From Comamonadaceae bacterium (lineage in GTDB: Bacteria > Pseudomonadota > Gammaproteobacteria > Burkholderiales > Burkholderiaceae_C), in contig JAACZV010000010.1 in assembly GCA_009996515.1 (NCBI GenBank), positions 1 to 64,000 of the forward strand: DNA of 64,000 nucleotides, given 5' to 3'. This document shows positions 33,371-42,635 of this stretch, piece by piece. Below the pieces are notes generated by a model. It did no database searches, was not told the origin of the DNA, and was given only the letters and a program-made list of their open reading frames with translations. Position numbers and translations under genes: made by a program. Position 1 is the stretch's first letter. Each line of letters starts with the position of its first letter.

Positions 33371-34408
33371 TCAGCGGGCGAGTGCGGCGTAGGGGGCGAA
33401 CCCGGCCGCAGGCGAGAAGCGAGTGTCCCATAGCCGCTTCAGCCCGGCCCGGTGCTCGGGCGTGGCGCGGCCGAGCAAGGCGTCCAGCCGCGCAGGGAAA
33501 TCGGTGAAGCGGCGATGGTCGAAGGTCAGGCCGGCGCCCAGCGCGGCGAGCTCCCGGTGCACCGCGATGTTGGACAGCAGGCTGGGGCAGCCGGCGCGCA
33601 GCGCCTCGACGACGACCAGGGGCAGGCCCTCGGTCAGCGAGGGCAGCACCAGCGCGTCGACCTGTTCGAGCACGGGCCCGGGCTGGGCCACATGGCCGGC
33701 GAAACAGACGCGTTCACCGAGGCCGGCGGCCGCGGCCGCCAGCGCGGCGCGCAGCGGGCCATCGCCACAGAGGATCAGCGCCAGCCCCGGGGCGGCGGAG
33801 AGGGCCTGCAGCAGGGCGGCGACGTTCTTCAGCGTGGACAGCGTGCCGACAAAGGCCAGCACCGTGCGTCCGGCGGCACGCTGGGCGGCCAGCCAGGAAG
33901 CAACGGGCGCGGCCAGCTCGGCCGCCGCGGTCGGCGCGCGGAAGTTGTAGGCCACGTCGAACCGCAGCTCGGGCGCCAGACGCGCGTAGTGCCGCTGGCT
34001 GGCGCGGGAGACGCAGAAGCGCCGGTCTAGCCGCGCGACGGCCCGGCGCCACAGCGTCCAGGCCAGCCCGACCTTCCAGGCGGCGTAGCCATGGCGAAGG
34101 TCGGCCAGGAAGTTGTTGTGGACCGTCGTGATGACGGTGCGCCGGGGCGAGCCGGCCAGCAGCGCGCCCAGCAGGTCGGGGCGCAGGCAATGGGTGTGGA
34201 CCAGGCCGTGCAGCTGCCAGCAGTCGGCAAGTCGGAAGCGCCGCACCTCGTGCAAGCCGGCGAGGTCGGGGCGGCCGGGGCCGGGCGAGAGATAGAGCCA
34301 GCTCACCCGCCAGCCGCGCGCCAGCGCGGCCTGCGCGAGTTCGGCGGCGACATTGCAGGGGCCGGTCGCGTCCAGCCGCGGTGTGATCAGTGTGTAGTGT
34401 GGCGTCAT
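33371..34408 (-). CDS. Glycosyltransferase family 4
   Basis: 345 residues. GT-B enzyme: N-terminal domain with VHTHCLRPDLLGALLAG and TTVHNNFLADLRHGYA; C-terminal donor domain with VLAFVGTLSTLKN, ALILCGDGPLR, VCFAGHVAQPG and the E-x7-E segment SLTEGLPLVVVEALRAG. It probably adds one sugar to the locus 2 glycan. It overlaps wecB by four bases and ends five bases before gspF, so it is the junction gene between the glycan and secretion blocks. Confidence 0.88.
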   Translation of the reverse strand: MTPHYTLITPRLDATGPCNVAAELAQAALARGWRVSWLYLSPGPGRPDLAGLHEVRRFRLADCWQLHGLVHTHCLRPDLLGALLAGSPRRTVITTVHNNFLADLRHGYAAWKVGLAWTLWRRAVARLDRRFCVSRASQRHYARLAPELRFDVAYNFRAPTAAAELAAPVASWLAAQRAAGRTVLAFVGTLSTLKNVAALLQALSAAPGLALILCGDGPLRAALAAAAAGLGERVCFAGHVAQPGPVLEQVDALVLPSLTEGLPLVVVEALRAGCPSLLSNIAVHRELAALGAGLTFDHRRFTDFPARLDALLGRATPEHRAGLKRLWDTRFSPAAGFAPYAALAR

Positions 34409-35544
34409 CGGTGGGCCGGCGCCTGCAGCAGGGCCTGCAAGATGCGCTCGCTGGCGTGGCCGTCGCCGAAGGGGTGGCGGGCCGTGGCCATGGCCGCGTA
34501 GGCGGCCGGGTCGTCGAGCAGTCGGTTGCTGGCCGCCACCAGCGGCGCCGTCTGCTGCCCGATCAGCTGGGCGGTGCCGGCCTCGATGGCTTCGGGGCGC
34601 TCGGTGGTGTCGCGGGTCACGAGCACGGGCTTGGCGAGGCCCGGGGCTTCCTCCTGAATGCCACCGCTGTCGGTGATGATGTGATGGCAGCGGCGCATCA
34701 GCGCGACGAAGCCGAGGTAGTCCAGCGGCTCGACCAGATGGACGCGCGGCGTGCCGGCCAGCAGCGTGGCGACGGTTTCGCGTACGCGGGGGTTGAAGTG
34801 CACGGGGAAGACGATGTCCACGTCGCCACGTGCGGCCAGCTGCCGCAACGCGGCGCAGGTGGCGGCCAGGCCGTGGTCGAGGTTCTCGCGCCGGTGCCCC
34901 GTGACGAGGATCAGGCGCCGGCCCTGCGCCAGCTCGGCCCACACCGCGGGGCCCAGGGCTTGCGCGAGCCGCTCGTCGAGGTCAGGGCGGCGGCACACCC
35001 ATTGCAGCGCGTCAATGACGGTGTTGCCGGTGACGTGGATGGAGGCGCCGTCCACGCCCTCGCTGCGCAACTGGGCGGCCGCCCGGGCCGTGGGCGCGAA
35101 ATGCAGGTCGGCCAGCAGCGACAGGCTGCGGCGATAGACCTCCTCGGGCCAGGGCGAGTGGCGCAGGCCGGTGCGCAGCCCGGCCTCCACATGGGCCAGT
35201 GGTCGCCGTGCATGGAAGGCCGCGAGGCCGGCGGCGAACGCGGTCGCCGTGTCGCCTTGCACGACGATGCGGTCGGGTTGTGCGCGGGCGATGAGCTGGC
35301 CCATGCCCGTCAGCGTGCCGGCCGTGAGCTGGTTCAGGTCGGGCTGCTCCTGCATCAGTGCCAGGTTCTCGTCCGGCGTCAGTCCGAAGACCTGCAGGGC
35401 CTGGCCCAGCATCTGCCGGTGCTGGCCGGTGGCGCAGAGCAGGTGCTCCACGTCCGGGTGGGCCTGGAGGCGCTGGACCAGCGGCGCGAGCTTGATGGCC
35501 TCGGGCCGGGTGCCGACGACGGTGAGGATGCGGAGGCGGGTCAT
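34405..35544 (-). CDS. wecB: UDP-N-acetylglucosamine 2-epimerase (non-hydrolysing)
   Basis: 379 residues, normal length. Motifs in order: VVGTRPEAIKLAPL (8-21), VVQGDTATAFA, HVEAGLRTG, VTGNTVIDAL, LVTGHRRENLDHGL, ITDSGGIQEEA and TRDTTERPEAI. It interconverts UDP-GlcNAc and UDP-ManNAc, so ManNAc or its uronic acid is a likely component of the locus 2 glycan; no WecC-type dehydrogenase is present in the window. Overlaps its neighbours by four bases at both ends. Confidence 0.95.
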   Translation of the reverse strand: MTRLRILTVVGTRPEAIKLAPLVQRLQAHPDVEHLLCATGQHRQMLGQALQVFGLTPDENLALMQEQPDLNQLTAGTLTGMGQLIARAQPDRIVVQGDTATAFAAGLAAFHARRPLAHVEAGLRTGLRHSPWPEEVYRRSLSLLADLHFAPTARAAAQLRSEGVDGASIHVTGNTVIDALQWVCRRPDLDERLAQALGPAVWAELAQGRRLILVTGHRRENLDHGLAATCAALRQLAARGDVDIVFPVHFNPRVRETVATLLAGTPRVHLVEPLDYLGFVALMRRCHHIITDSGGIQEEAPGLAKPVLVTRDTTERPEAIEAGTAQLIGQQTAPLVAASNRLLDDPAAYAAMATARHPFGDGHASERILQALLQAPAHR

Positions 35545-36767
35545 GCGGATGGGGGAGGGCGCGAGGTGATGGCGCAGACGGCGGCGAACAGCAGCAGCGA
35601 GGCGACGAAGCGGCCCGCCTGCATGCCGGCGACGCCGCCCAGCGTGCTGCCCAGACCCAGGAACACGAGCGCCCACGACAGGCTGAGCAGGGCGGCCGGA
35701 GCATAGAGCCTGCGCGCCATCAGGTCGTTGTGAAGCAGGCTGAGCGACAGCGCCAGGCTGGCATTGCACAGCATCCAGCGCGTGGCCCAGAGGTCGGTCA
35801 GTGCCGGGTTGCCGATGGCGTTGAGCAGCCATTGGGGTTGCCAGCCGATCAGGGCCGCCACCACCAGCCCGGCCGCGGCGCTGCGATAGACCCAGGGCCG
35901 CAGCGTGCGCTGCGCCTGCGCGCGGCGGTCGTGCGCGGCCAGCAAGGGCAGCAAGGCCTGGCCCACCAGGCCGGGGAGGTAGAGCAGCAACTGGTGGATC
36001 TGCTCCAGCGCCTGGTACTGCGCCAGGTCGCCCGGCGGGGCGCCGTGGCGGGTGATCAGGGCCGCGGCGGCGAAGGCGACGGGCGTCACGGTGGCATTGG
36101 CGATGGTGTTCCAGAACACGTCCAGGCCGGCGTGCGCGGGCGCAGGCAGGGGCGCCGGCCCCGGTGCCGGCAGGGCGCGGTGCAGCAGGGCCAGTCCCAG
36201 CGCGAGCGCCGCGGCACTGCCCAGGGCCAGCCCCCACAGCGAGGCCGCGAGGTCGTGCCCCACAGCGAAGCCGGCACCCATGCCCAATGCCTGGCCCAGG
36301 CCTCCCGCCCCTTGCAGCAGGGCCGAGCGCCGCACGGCATGCAGGCCGTTGAGCATGGCGCCTACCAGCAGCGTCAGCGACCAGGCCAGGCCATGCACCA
36401 GGGCCGGCCAGAAGGCGGCGAGGTCGAGGTGATGGCCGAAGGCGCGGCCGGCGGCAGGGGCACCGAGGGCGGCGACGACCAGGGTCAGCAGGCCGGCCCA
36501 GGCGGCGCCGTGGCGCAGCGCGCGCAGCGCCAGCATGCGCCGCGCGGGGCCGGCGTCGGCAGCCAGCCGTTGCGTGCTGACCGTGCCCAGCGCGGCGGTG
36601 GCGAGGCTGGCCGCCACCGAGGCCCAGGCGAAGGCGATGGACAGTGACGCAAAGCCCACCGCGTCCAGCCGCCGGCCGAGCGCGATCAGCACCGCGTAGG
36701 GCGCGAGGCGGCCGACGACGCTGCCGGCGGTCAGCCAGGCCGAGCGGGACATCAGTTCGCGCAGCAT
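35541..36767 (-). CDS. Polysaccharide flippase-like membrane protein (MOP superfamily)
   Basis: 408 residues with about 12 membrane helices and the start SAWLTAGSVVGRLAPYAVLIALGRRL. It resembles Wzx-type lipopolysaccharide flippases, though it is a divergent member with many Ala and Leu. A second flippase (45339-46772) lies in the same run, so one of the two may serve a different glycan or have a changed role. It overlaps wecB by four bases and follows the upstream glycosyltransferase by eight. Confidence 0.75.
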   Translation of the reverse strand: MLRELMSRSAWLTAGSVVGRLAPYAVLIALGRRLDAVGFASLSIAFAWASVAASLATAALGTVSTQRLAADAGPARRMLALRALRHGAAWAGLLTLVVAALGAPAAGRAFGHHLDLAAFWPALVHGLAWSLTLLVGAMLNGLHAVRRSALLQGAGGLGQALGMGAGFAVGHDLAASLWGLALGSAAALALGLALLHRALPAPGPAPLPAPAHAGLDVFWNTIANATVTPVAFAAAALITRHGAPPGDLAQYQALEQIHQLLLYLPGLVGQALLPLLAAHDRRAQAQRTLRPWVYRSAAAGLVVAALIGWQPQWLLNAIGNPALTDLWATRWMLCNASLALSLSLLHNDLMARRLYAPAALLSLSWALVFLGLGSTLGGVAGMQAGRFVASLLLFAAVCAITSRPPPSA

Positions 36768-36775
36768 GGCCGTCG

Positions 36776-37792
36776 TCAGGCGGCCGCCAGGCCGGTGCGC
36801 AGGAAGAAGTCGCGCAGCACGGGCCGGTAGGCCGCATGGTCAAGGTAGCGCTCGAAGGCGGCGCGGTAGGCGGTCAGCACCGTTGCGGCATCGAGTGCGC
36901 AGGCTTCCTGAGCCAGCACCCGCTGCTGGATGTGGGCGGCGTCGAGGCCGTCGAGCCAGACGATGGGGGCGGTGGGCGCGAGGCGCTGCGCGAAATCCTG
37001 CGCGGCGCGTGTCATGACCGGGATGACGCCCGCGGCCATGTAGCTCGAGACCTTGGTGGGCGTCGCGACGCGGTTGACGACATGGTCCTCCCGCAGCATG
37101 AAGCCGTACTTGAAGGCGGCGAGCGCTCGCGGCAGTTCCGCAGCCGGCACATAGGCGATGGTGGTGGCGGGCGTGCCCAGCTGCCTGACCCGGGCGCAGG
37201 CCTGCTCTCGGTCGGCCGTCAGCAGCGTCAATGTGGCCTCGGGCAAGCGGGCCTGGATGGCGGCGAAGGCGGCGAGCGTGGCGTCCATGCATTGCCAGCG
37301 CTGCAGGCCGCCGGCGTAGACGAAGGCGGGCCGCGTGTACTTGCCTGGCACGTGGAAGGCGTCGGGTGCCAGCGTGGCATTGACGCAGGGCATGACGGCG
37401 CTGTCCAGCCGCAGCCCGGGATACTTGGCGGCGTAATGCTGCTGCATGGCCTGCGAGACCATCAGCGCCCCCTGGCTGCGCCGCAACGTCCAGGCCTCCA
37501 GCCGGTTCCAGGCGAACTCGCGCAGCCGGCTGTCGAATTGCCAGCGTGCTTCCTCCGGGTACAGCCCCTGCAGCCACTGCCAGAGCCGTGCCCGGGGACG
37601 GTGCAGGCCGAGCCGGGCGGCGCTCTTGCATTCGAGGGTCAGCACGTCCGCGCGCGGCGGGATGTCGGCCAGGTCCGGCGTGTGCGTCAGGGGGCGGCCG
37701 AGCTCGGCGAGCGCGCCGGCCAGGCTGGCGACGTAGTGGCGCGTCGCGTCATTGAGCTGGGCCGGCGGCGCAAAGAGATGGACGTCAGGCAC
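36776..37792 (-). CDS. Glycosyltransferase-like protein (GT-B fold)
   Basis: 338 residues, more divergent than the other transferases here. The C-terminal half has AFVYAGGLQRWQCMDAT, TLLTADREQA, IAYVPAAELPRALAAFKYGF and VNRVATPTKVSSYMAAGVIPVM, which match the donor-site layout of GT4-type enzymes with the E-x7-E element weakened. The acceptor and donor are unknown. It begins with GTG at 37792, overlapping the stop of the FkbM gene by eight bases; the N-terminal MPDVHLFAPP fits this start. Confidence 0.72.
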   Translation of the reverse strand: MPDVHLFAPPAQLNDATRHYVASLAGALAELGRPLTHTPDLADIPPRADVLTLECKSAARLGLHRPRARLWQWLQGLYPEEARWQFDSRLREFAWNRLEAWTLRRSQGALMVSQAMQQHYAAKYPGLRLDSAVMPCVNATLAPDAFHVPGKYTRPAFVYAGGLQRWQCMDATLAAFAAIQARLPEATLTLLTADREQACARVRQLGTPATTIAYVPAAELPRALAAFKYGFMLREDHVVNRVATPTKVSSYMAAGVIPVMTRAAQDFAQRLAPTAPIVWLDGLDAAHIQQRVLAQEACALDAATVLTAYRAAFERYLDHAAYRPVLRDFFLRTGLAAA

Positions 37793-38579
37793 GGTTCAAG
37801 GCACCCAGATCGGCAAGGCGCTCGCGGCGGACGAGGTGACAGTCGAAATCGATGAGCAGCGGAAAGTGCTCGGGGTTGTGGGCGGGGATCAGCGACGGAA
37901 GGTAGCCCAGCGACTCGAGGTGGCCCAGCAGGTCGAGGTAATGGGGCTGGCCTTCGTACAGCGGCACGACGCTGAGCTCGGCCTGCATGGCGGCGAGGCG
38001 CGGCAGGCTGGCCGTCGCGCCGTCCAGCACCTGGCGTTCGTAGCCCTGCACGTCGAGCTTGAGGTAGAGGTTGCGGCAATGCGGGAAGTCGGCCAGCGCG
38101 GCATCCAGCGTCTCGACGTCGACGTCCAGCGTCTGCTGCACGGTGTTGAAGGCGGCGAGCCGCGACGTCGCCCGAGCCGAGGGCGCCAGCAACGAACTCA
38201 TGGGCGAGCTCTGCGCGACGTGGAAGGGGCGGGTCTGCGCGCAGGCGCCCAGCGCGGTGGCGCGGACGCGCCAGTTCGGGTCGCCGGCGGCGCGCTGCGC
38301 CAGTTCTTGGGCCAGCGACGGAATCGGTTCGAAGCTCAGCAGCGCGCCGCGATAGCCCACGCGCCTGCGGATGAAGTCGGCGTACTGTCCGCGGTTGGCC
38401 CCGACATCGATGACCAGGTCGATGTCCAGCAGCTCGAACAGGCGGCGCAGGTAGTCGGCCTGCTGGTGCTCGCCCAGCCGGTGCCAGTGCAGGCAGCGGT
38501 AGTCCAGCGTACGGCCGAGCCGGCGCAGCGCGCGCTGCCAGAGCGAGGGGCGGCTGTCGGAGGGAGGCGACGTGGTCAT
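37785..38579 (-). CDS. FkbM-family methyltransferase of glycan locus 2
   Basis: 264 residues. SAM-binding motif VIDVGANRGQYADFIRR (about 56-72), then GALLSFEPIPS and the FkbM element LKLDVQGYERQVLDGA. It probably O-methylates a sugar of the locus 2 glycan. It is not closely similar to the FkbM protein at 21348-22301 outside the motifs. The start overlaps the glycosyltransferase-fusion stop by four bases. Translation continues into the next transferase through an eight-base overlap. Confidence 0.87.
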   Translation of the reverse strand: MTTSPPSDSRPSLWQRALRRLGRTLDYRCLHWHRLGEHQQADYLRRLFELLDIDLVIDVGANRGQYADFIRRRVGYRGALLSFEPIPSLAQELAQRAAGDPNWRVRATALGACAQTRPFHVAQSSPMSSLLAPSARATSRLAAFNTVQQTLDVDVETLDAALADFPHCRNLYLKLDVQGYERQVLDGATASLPRLAAMQAELSVVPLYEGQPHYLDLLGHLESLGYLPSLIPAHNPEHFPLLIDFDCHLVRRERLADLGALNRA

Positions 38580-40636
38580 GCGCTGGCGCGGATGCCAAAC
38601 GGGGAGAACAGCGCCAGGATCAGCGCCTCGTGCCGGCGGCGCCGGCCGTGGCGCAGCAGCTGCAGTGCGTTCAGGTGGGCCGGCGGCAAGGGCTGCCCGC
38701 GCTGTCCGGCGACGATGCGCGAGACGTGGATGGCATGCCGGATCTGCTGGTGGTAGCCGCCACGGGCCAGCTCGCGCAGGCGCAGCAGCGCCGCCTTGGC
38801 GCCGGCGTTGGCACCCACCTCGTTGTGCGGGTGCTGGCGGTAGAACATGCTGCTGGCGTTCTCGACGTGCCAGCGGTAGCCGCTGGAGCGGGCGACGAGG
38901 TAGATGAACCAGTCGTGCTTGGACAGCGGCCCGATGCCGCTGCGCTCCAGCTGCTCGATCCAGTCCGCGCATTCGCAGGCGAAGGCGCGCGTCATCAGGA
39001 AGGTGCAGCCCGGCCCGGGCGGCTCGAAGAGATGGTCCCAGCGCCGCTGGGCGTGGGACTTGCGGATGTACTTGCGGCGCCCGTTGGGCCAGAACGCGAT
39101 GACGTCGGAGGAGACGCCGGCGGCGCCCTGGCTGCGCGCCAGCGCGATGTGGCGGGCCAGCTTGTTGGGCTCCCAGACGTCGTCGTGGTCGGCCAGCGCG
39201 ATGTAGTCGGCCGTGCTGCTGCGGGCGAAGCGCTTGAGCAGGTGATAGAAGTTGGCGGCCGCCGAGCCCAGCCGCCTGTCGCTGGCGGTGACGGTGAGGC
39301 GCGGATCCGTGGCGGCACGGCGATGCAGGGCCTGCAGGGTGCCGTCGCTGGAGGCGTCGTCGCCTGCGGTGACCGTCAGGTTGACACCTTGCTGGCCGAG
39401 CAAGGTGTCGAGCTGGTCGTCCAGCCAGGCCTCGCCGCAATAGGTGGCCAGCAGCACGTGCACGGTGGGCAGCCCCTCGACATGGCGGCGCACCGGCGCA
39501 AGGCCGCCCTGCGGCGCCACCGGCGGCGGTGTGGGGTGGCTGAGCAGCCGCATGTACTGGTCGATCACCAGGCGCTCGTCGAACACGCTCTCGGCCAGCA
39601 TGCGGCTGCGGCGGCCCATCGTGCGCTTCTCGTCGGCGCCGAGTTCGACGAAGCGACGCATCGCCTGTGCCAGCGATTCGACCGAACGGGGCTGGCACAG
39701 ATAGCCGTTGTCGCCGTCGATGACGGTGTCGCGGCAGCCGGGCGCGTCGGTGGTCACCAGGGGCTTGGCCATCGCCGCGGCCTCCAGCAGGCTGCGCGGC
39801 ACGCCCTCGCGGTAGGACGGCAGCACCACGCAATCGGCGGCGTCGAGCAGCGGGCGCACGTCGTCCAGATGCTCCTGGTGCTCGACGAGGCCGGCGGCCT
39901 TCCATTCGCGCAGCTGCGTGGCGCTGACGGCGGTGGGGTTGTCGGAGGTGGACGAGCCGAGCATCGTGAAGCGCAGGCCGGGATGCTCGCGCTTCAGCGC
40001 CCGTGCGGCTTCGGCGAACTCGACGGCGCCCTTGTCCCTGAGCAGTCGGCCCACGAACAGGAAATGCGTCTGCGGCGCCGCGCTGGGCGGGCGTTCCGAG
40101 GGCGTGAAGCGCTGCAGGTCGACGCCGGAGCCGGGCACGCGGACGGCCTGGCCGCGCGAGATCACGCCGCGGGCCGTGAACACGCCGAGGTCGTCCATGT
40201 TCTGGAAGATGACGCGATGGGCCTGCCGCAGCGCCAGGCGGTACAGCTGCACGACCAGCAAGGTGATGGCCGAGGGCTGGATGAAGGCCCGCCCCAGCCC
40301 GGAGATGTTGGGCAGGAACAGCGTCTTCTGGCCCCACAGCGCGAGGCCGCTGTAGATGTTGGCCTTGGGGGTGTAGGCCAGCAGCGCGTCTATGCCCTGG
40401 TTCACGAGGAGCTTGCGCAGCCGCCACACCGAGCCCAGCTCGGCCAGCGGGTTCATGCCGGCGCTGGCGACGTCCCAGCTCAGGTGTTCGAAGCCGGCGG
40501 CCTGCAGCTTGTCCGTGTAGGCATCCACCGGGCTGATGAACAGCACCTGGTGGCCCGCCTGCCGCAGATCCCGGGCCAGGTTGAGCCGGAAGTTGTGCAG
40601 ATACCAGGCGGAGTTGGCAATGATGGCGATCTTCAC
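38576..40636 (-). CDS. Bifunctional glycosyltransferase: GT4 domain fused to GT2 domain
   Basis: 686 residues. Residues 1-366 form a complete GT4 enzyme (start MKIAIIANSAWYLHNFR; FVGRLLRDKGAVEF at 194-207; E-x7-E at E277/E285 in REGVPRSLLEAAAM). It resembles PglA-type transferases that act on bacillosamine-linked lipid. A short Pro/Gly linker (367-388) leads to a GT2 domain (389-686) with GDDASSDG (425-432) and the DHDDV metal site (483-487), resembling rhamnosyltransferases. Each half has all its catalytic elements, so the protein could add two sugars in sequence. It begins with GTG at 40636; the open frame continues upstream into asnB but is not gene-like there. Confidence 0.85.
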   Translation of the reverse strand: MKIAIIANSAWYLHNFRLNLARDLRQAGHQVLFISPVDAYTDKLQAAGFEHLSWDVASAGMNPLAELGSVWRLRKLLVNQGIDALLAYTPKANIYSGLALWGQKTLFLPNISGLGRAFIQPSAITLLVVQLYRLALRQAHRVIFQNMDDLGVFTARGVISRGQAVRVPGSGVDLQRFTPSERPPSAAPQTHFLFVGRLLRDKGAVEFAEAARALKREHPGLRFTMLGSSTSDNPTAVSATQLREWKAAGLVEHQEHLDDVRPLLDAADCVVLPSYREGVPRSLLEAAAMAKPLVTTDAPGCRDTVIDGDNGYLCQPRSVESLAQAMRRFVELGADEKRTMGRRSRMLAESVFDERLVIDQYMRLLSHPTPPPVAPQGGLAPVRRHVEGLPTVHVLLATYCGEAWLDDQLDTLLGQQGVNLTVTAGDDASSDGTLQALHRRAATDPRLTVTASDRRLGSAAANFYHLLKRFARSSTADYIALADHDDVWEPNKLARHIALARSQGAAGVSSDVIAFWPNGRRKYIRKSHAQRRWDHLFEPPGPGCTFLMTRAFACECADWIEQLERSGIGPLSKHDWFIYLVARSSGYRWHVENASSMFYRQHPHNEVGANAGAKAALLRLRELARGGYHQQIRHAIHVSRIVAGQRGQPLPPAHLNALQLLRHGRRRRHEALILALFSPFGIRASA

Positions 40637-42624
40637 GCGGCGCAGGCCTCCGCAGGGGCCGGGCTGGCCCCGAATCGCTCGGATCCGGCATCGCCGTTCA
40701 TCTCGCGATGCCAGGCCTGGAACATCAGCACGTCCCAGATCTGGTAATGCCAGTTGCGTTTCCCGCTCAGGTGTTCCTGCCAGCGGCGCTGAACCTCGGC
40801 GACGTCGAACAGGCCGGCGCGGTGCAGCGCGCGGGGCTCGATGAGGTCGGCCGCCCAGTCGCGCAGCGGCCCGCGCAGCCAGGCGTCCAGCGGCACGGCG
40901 AAGCCCTGCTTGGGGCGCTCTATGAGTTCGCGCGGCACATCGCGGTACAGCAGCTCGCGCATCAGCCACTTGCCCTTGCCGGCACGGATCTTCTGATGCA
41001 TGGGCACGCGCCAGGCGAACTCGACCACGCGGTGGTCGAGCAGGGGCGCGCGGGTCTCGAGGCTGGTGGCCATGGCGGCCCGGTCAACCTTGACCAGGAT
41101 GTCGTCCGGCAGATAGGTGATCTGGTCGAGCAGGCTCATGTATTCGATGTCGGAGAAGCCTGCAAACGACCCGCGCTCGAGTTGCAGCAGCGTCGGCGGT
41201 TCGCTGGCGCCCAGCACGATGCGCGCGGGCTCGTCCCAGTGCGAAACCAGCGCACGGTACATCTCGGCCTGCGTCTGCGCGGGCAGCACCGTCCGAGCAA
41301 ACTTGTGCACCTTGTCGCCAATGTTGCCATGCGCCCGCCCAGCGGGTACGAGGCCTCCCAGGGCGCTCCACACGCCCGGGCTCAGGCTCAGGGCCGCTTT
41401 GGCGGCGACCCGTCGCACGGCCACAGGCAGGCGCTCGAGGCGGTGCCAGATCCGGTCGGCGAGCAGGTAGCGGTTGTAGCCCGCGAACAGCTCGTCGCCA
41501 GCGTCGCCCGACAGGGCGACGGTCACGTGGCGTCGCGCCATCTCCGCGACGAGGAAGGTCGGAATCTGCGAGGAGTCGGCAAAAGGCTCGTCGTAGATGG
41601 CGGGCAGCTTCGGAATGACGGCCAGCGCATCCTGCGGGCTGACATACAGCTCCGTGTGGTCGGTGCCCAGATGGGCCGCGACCGCCTTCGCATGGTGAGC
41701 TTCGTTGTAGGCGGATTCGGAGAAGCCGATGGTGAAGGTGCGGACGGGCGCGCTGGCATGGCGGCACATCAGCGCGGCGATCAGCGAGGAGTCCACGCCG
41801 CCGGACAGGAAGGCGCCCAGAGGCACGTCGGCCACCATCTGATCCTTCACCGCGGCGCCGAGCACGTCGCCCAGCGCGTCGACGGCCTGCGCATCGTCGA
41901 GATCGAGTGGGGCTGCGTGGCCGCTGCGCGCCGCCGCGATGCAGTCCCAGTACAGGCCGCTGCGCGTTGCACCATCGCGTTTGATGGTCAGCCACTCACC
42001 GGGGCGCAGCTTCTTGATGCTGCGATAGATGCTGTAGGGCGCGGGAATGGCGTTGTGGCGCATGTAGAGCGCCAGCGCGTCGCGGTCGATCTCGCCCTGC
42101 CAGCGCGGATGGGCGCGCAGCGCCTTCAGCTCGGACCCGAAGACGAGGTCGCCGCCGGGCAGGTGCCCCCAGTAGAGCGGCTTCTCGCCCATGCGGTCGC
42201 GTGCGAGCGTGAGCTCGCGCTGCTCCCTGTCCCAGAGTGCGATCGCGAACATGCCCACCAGTTTGGGCAGCGTCGCCTGCAGGCCGTGCACCGTGATGCA
42301 CGCGAGGATGGTTTCGGTGTCCGAGTGGCCGCGCCAGTTCCAGGCGCCGATCTCGGCGCGCAGCGCGAGGTGGTTGTAGATCTCGCCGTTGAAGGCCAGC
42401 ACGTAGCGGCCGCAGGTCGACACCATGGGCTGGTGGCCCAACGGCGTCAGGTCCACGATGGCCAGGCGGCGGTGTCCGATGGCTATGCCGTTGTCGGCAT
42501 CAGCCCATTGGCCCTCGTCATCGGGGCCGCGGTGGCGCAGCGCGGTCGACATCGCCTTCGCGGTGGCGAGCAGCGAGTCCTGGCTGGCGCCCGACATGGA
42601 CAGGGTTCCGGTAATGCCGCACAT
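40633..42624 (-). CDS. asnB: Glutamine-hydrolysing asparagine synthetase-like amidotransferase
   Basis: 663 residues. Class II glutaminase domain with Cys2 as nucleophile (MCGITG), LRHRGPDDEG, IGHRRLAIVDL and FNGEIYNH; synthetase domain with the ATP-pyrophosphatase loop LSGGVDSS near residue 268 and SGDAGDELFAGYNRY. In glycan loci such enzymes often amidate sugar acids and do not supply asparagine, and the position inside a polysaccharide run favours that (inference). I chose the ATG giving an N-terminal Cys2 after Met removal, five codons after an in-frame alternative. Stop overlaps the fusion glycosyltransferase. Confidence 0.9.
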   Translation of the reverse strand: MCGITGTLSMSGASQDSLLATAKAMSTALRHRGPDDEGQWADADNGIAIGHRRLAIVDLTPLGHQPMVSTCGRYVLAFNGEIYNHLALRAEIGAWNWRGHSDTETILACITVHGLQATLPKLVGMFAIALWDREQRELTLARDRMGEKPLYWGHLPGGDLVFGSELKALRAHPRWQGEIDRDALALYMRHNAIPAPYSIYRSIKKLRPGEWLTIKRDGATRSGLYWDCIAAARSGHAAPLDLDDAQAVDALGDVLGAAVKDQMVADVPLGAFLSGGVDSSLIAALMCRHASAPVRTFTIGFSESAYNEAHHAKAVAAHLGTDHTELYVSPQDALAVIPKLPAIYDEPFADSSQIPTFLVAEMARRHVTVALSGDAGDELFAGYNRYLLADRIWHRLERLPVAVRRVAAKAALSLSPGVWSALGGLVPAGRAHGNIGDKVHKFARTVLPAQTQAEMYRALVSHWDEPARIVLGASEPPTLLQLERGSFAGFSDIEYMSLLDQITYLPDDILVKVDRAAMATSLETRAPLLDHRVVEFAWRVPMHQKIRAGKGKWLMRELLYRDVPRELIERPKQGFAVPLDAWLRGPLRDWAADLIEPRALHRAGLFDVAEVQRRWQEHLSGKRNWHYQIWDVLMFQAWHREMNGDAGSERFGASPAPAEACAA

Positions 42625-42635
42625 GGGTCTTGTCC

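Noticed and set aside
36776-37792. Whether the divergent transferase is a pseudogene
   Set aside because: The frame is intact, codon use matches the neighbours and both ends are coupled to other genes; it is just a divergent family member.
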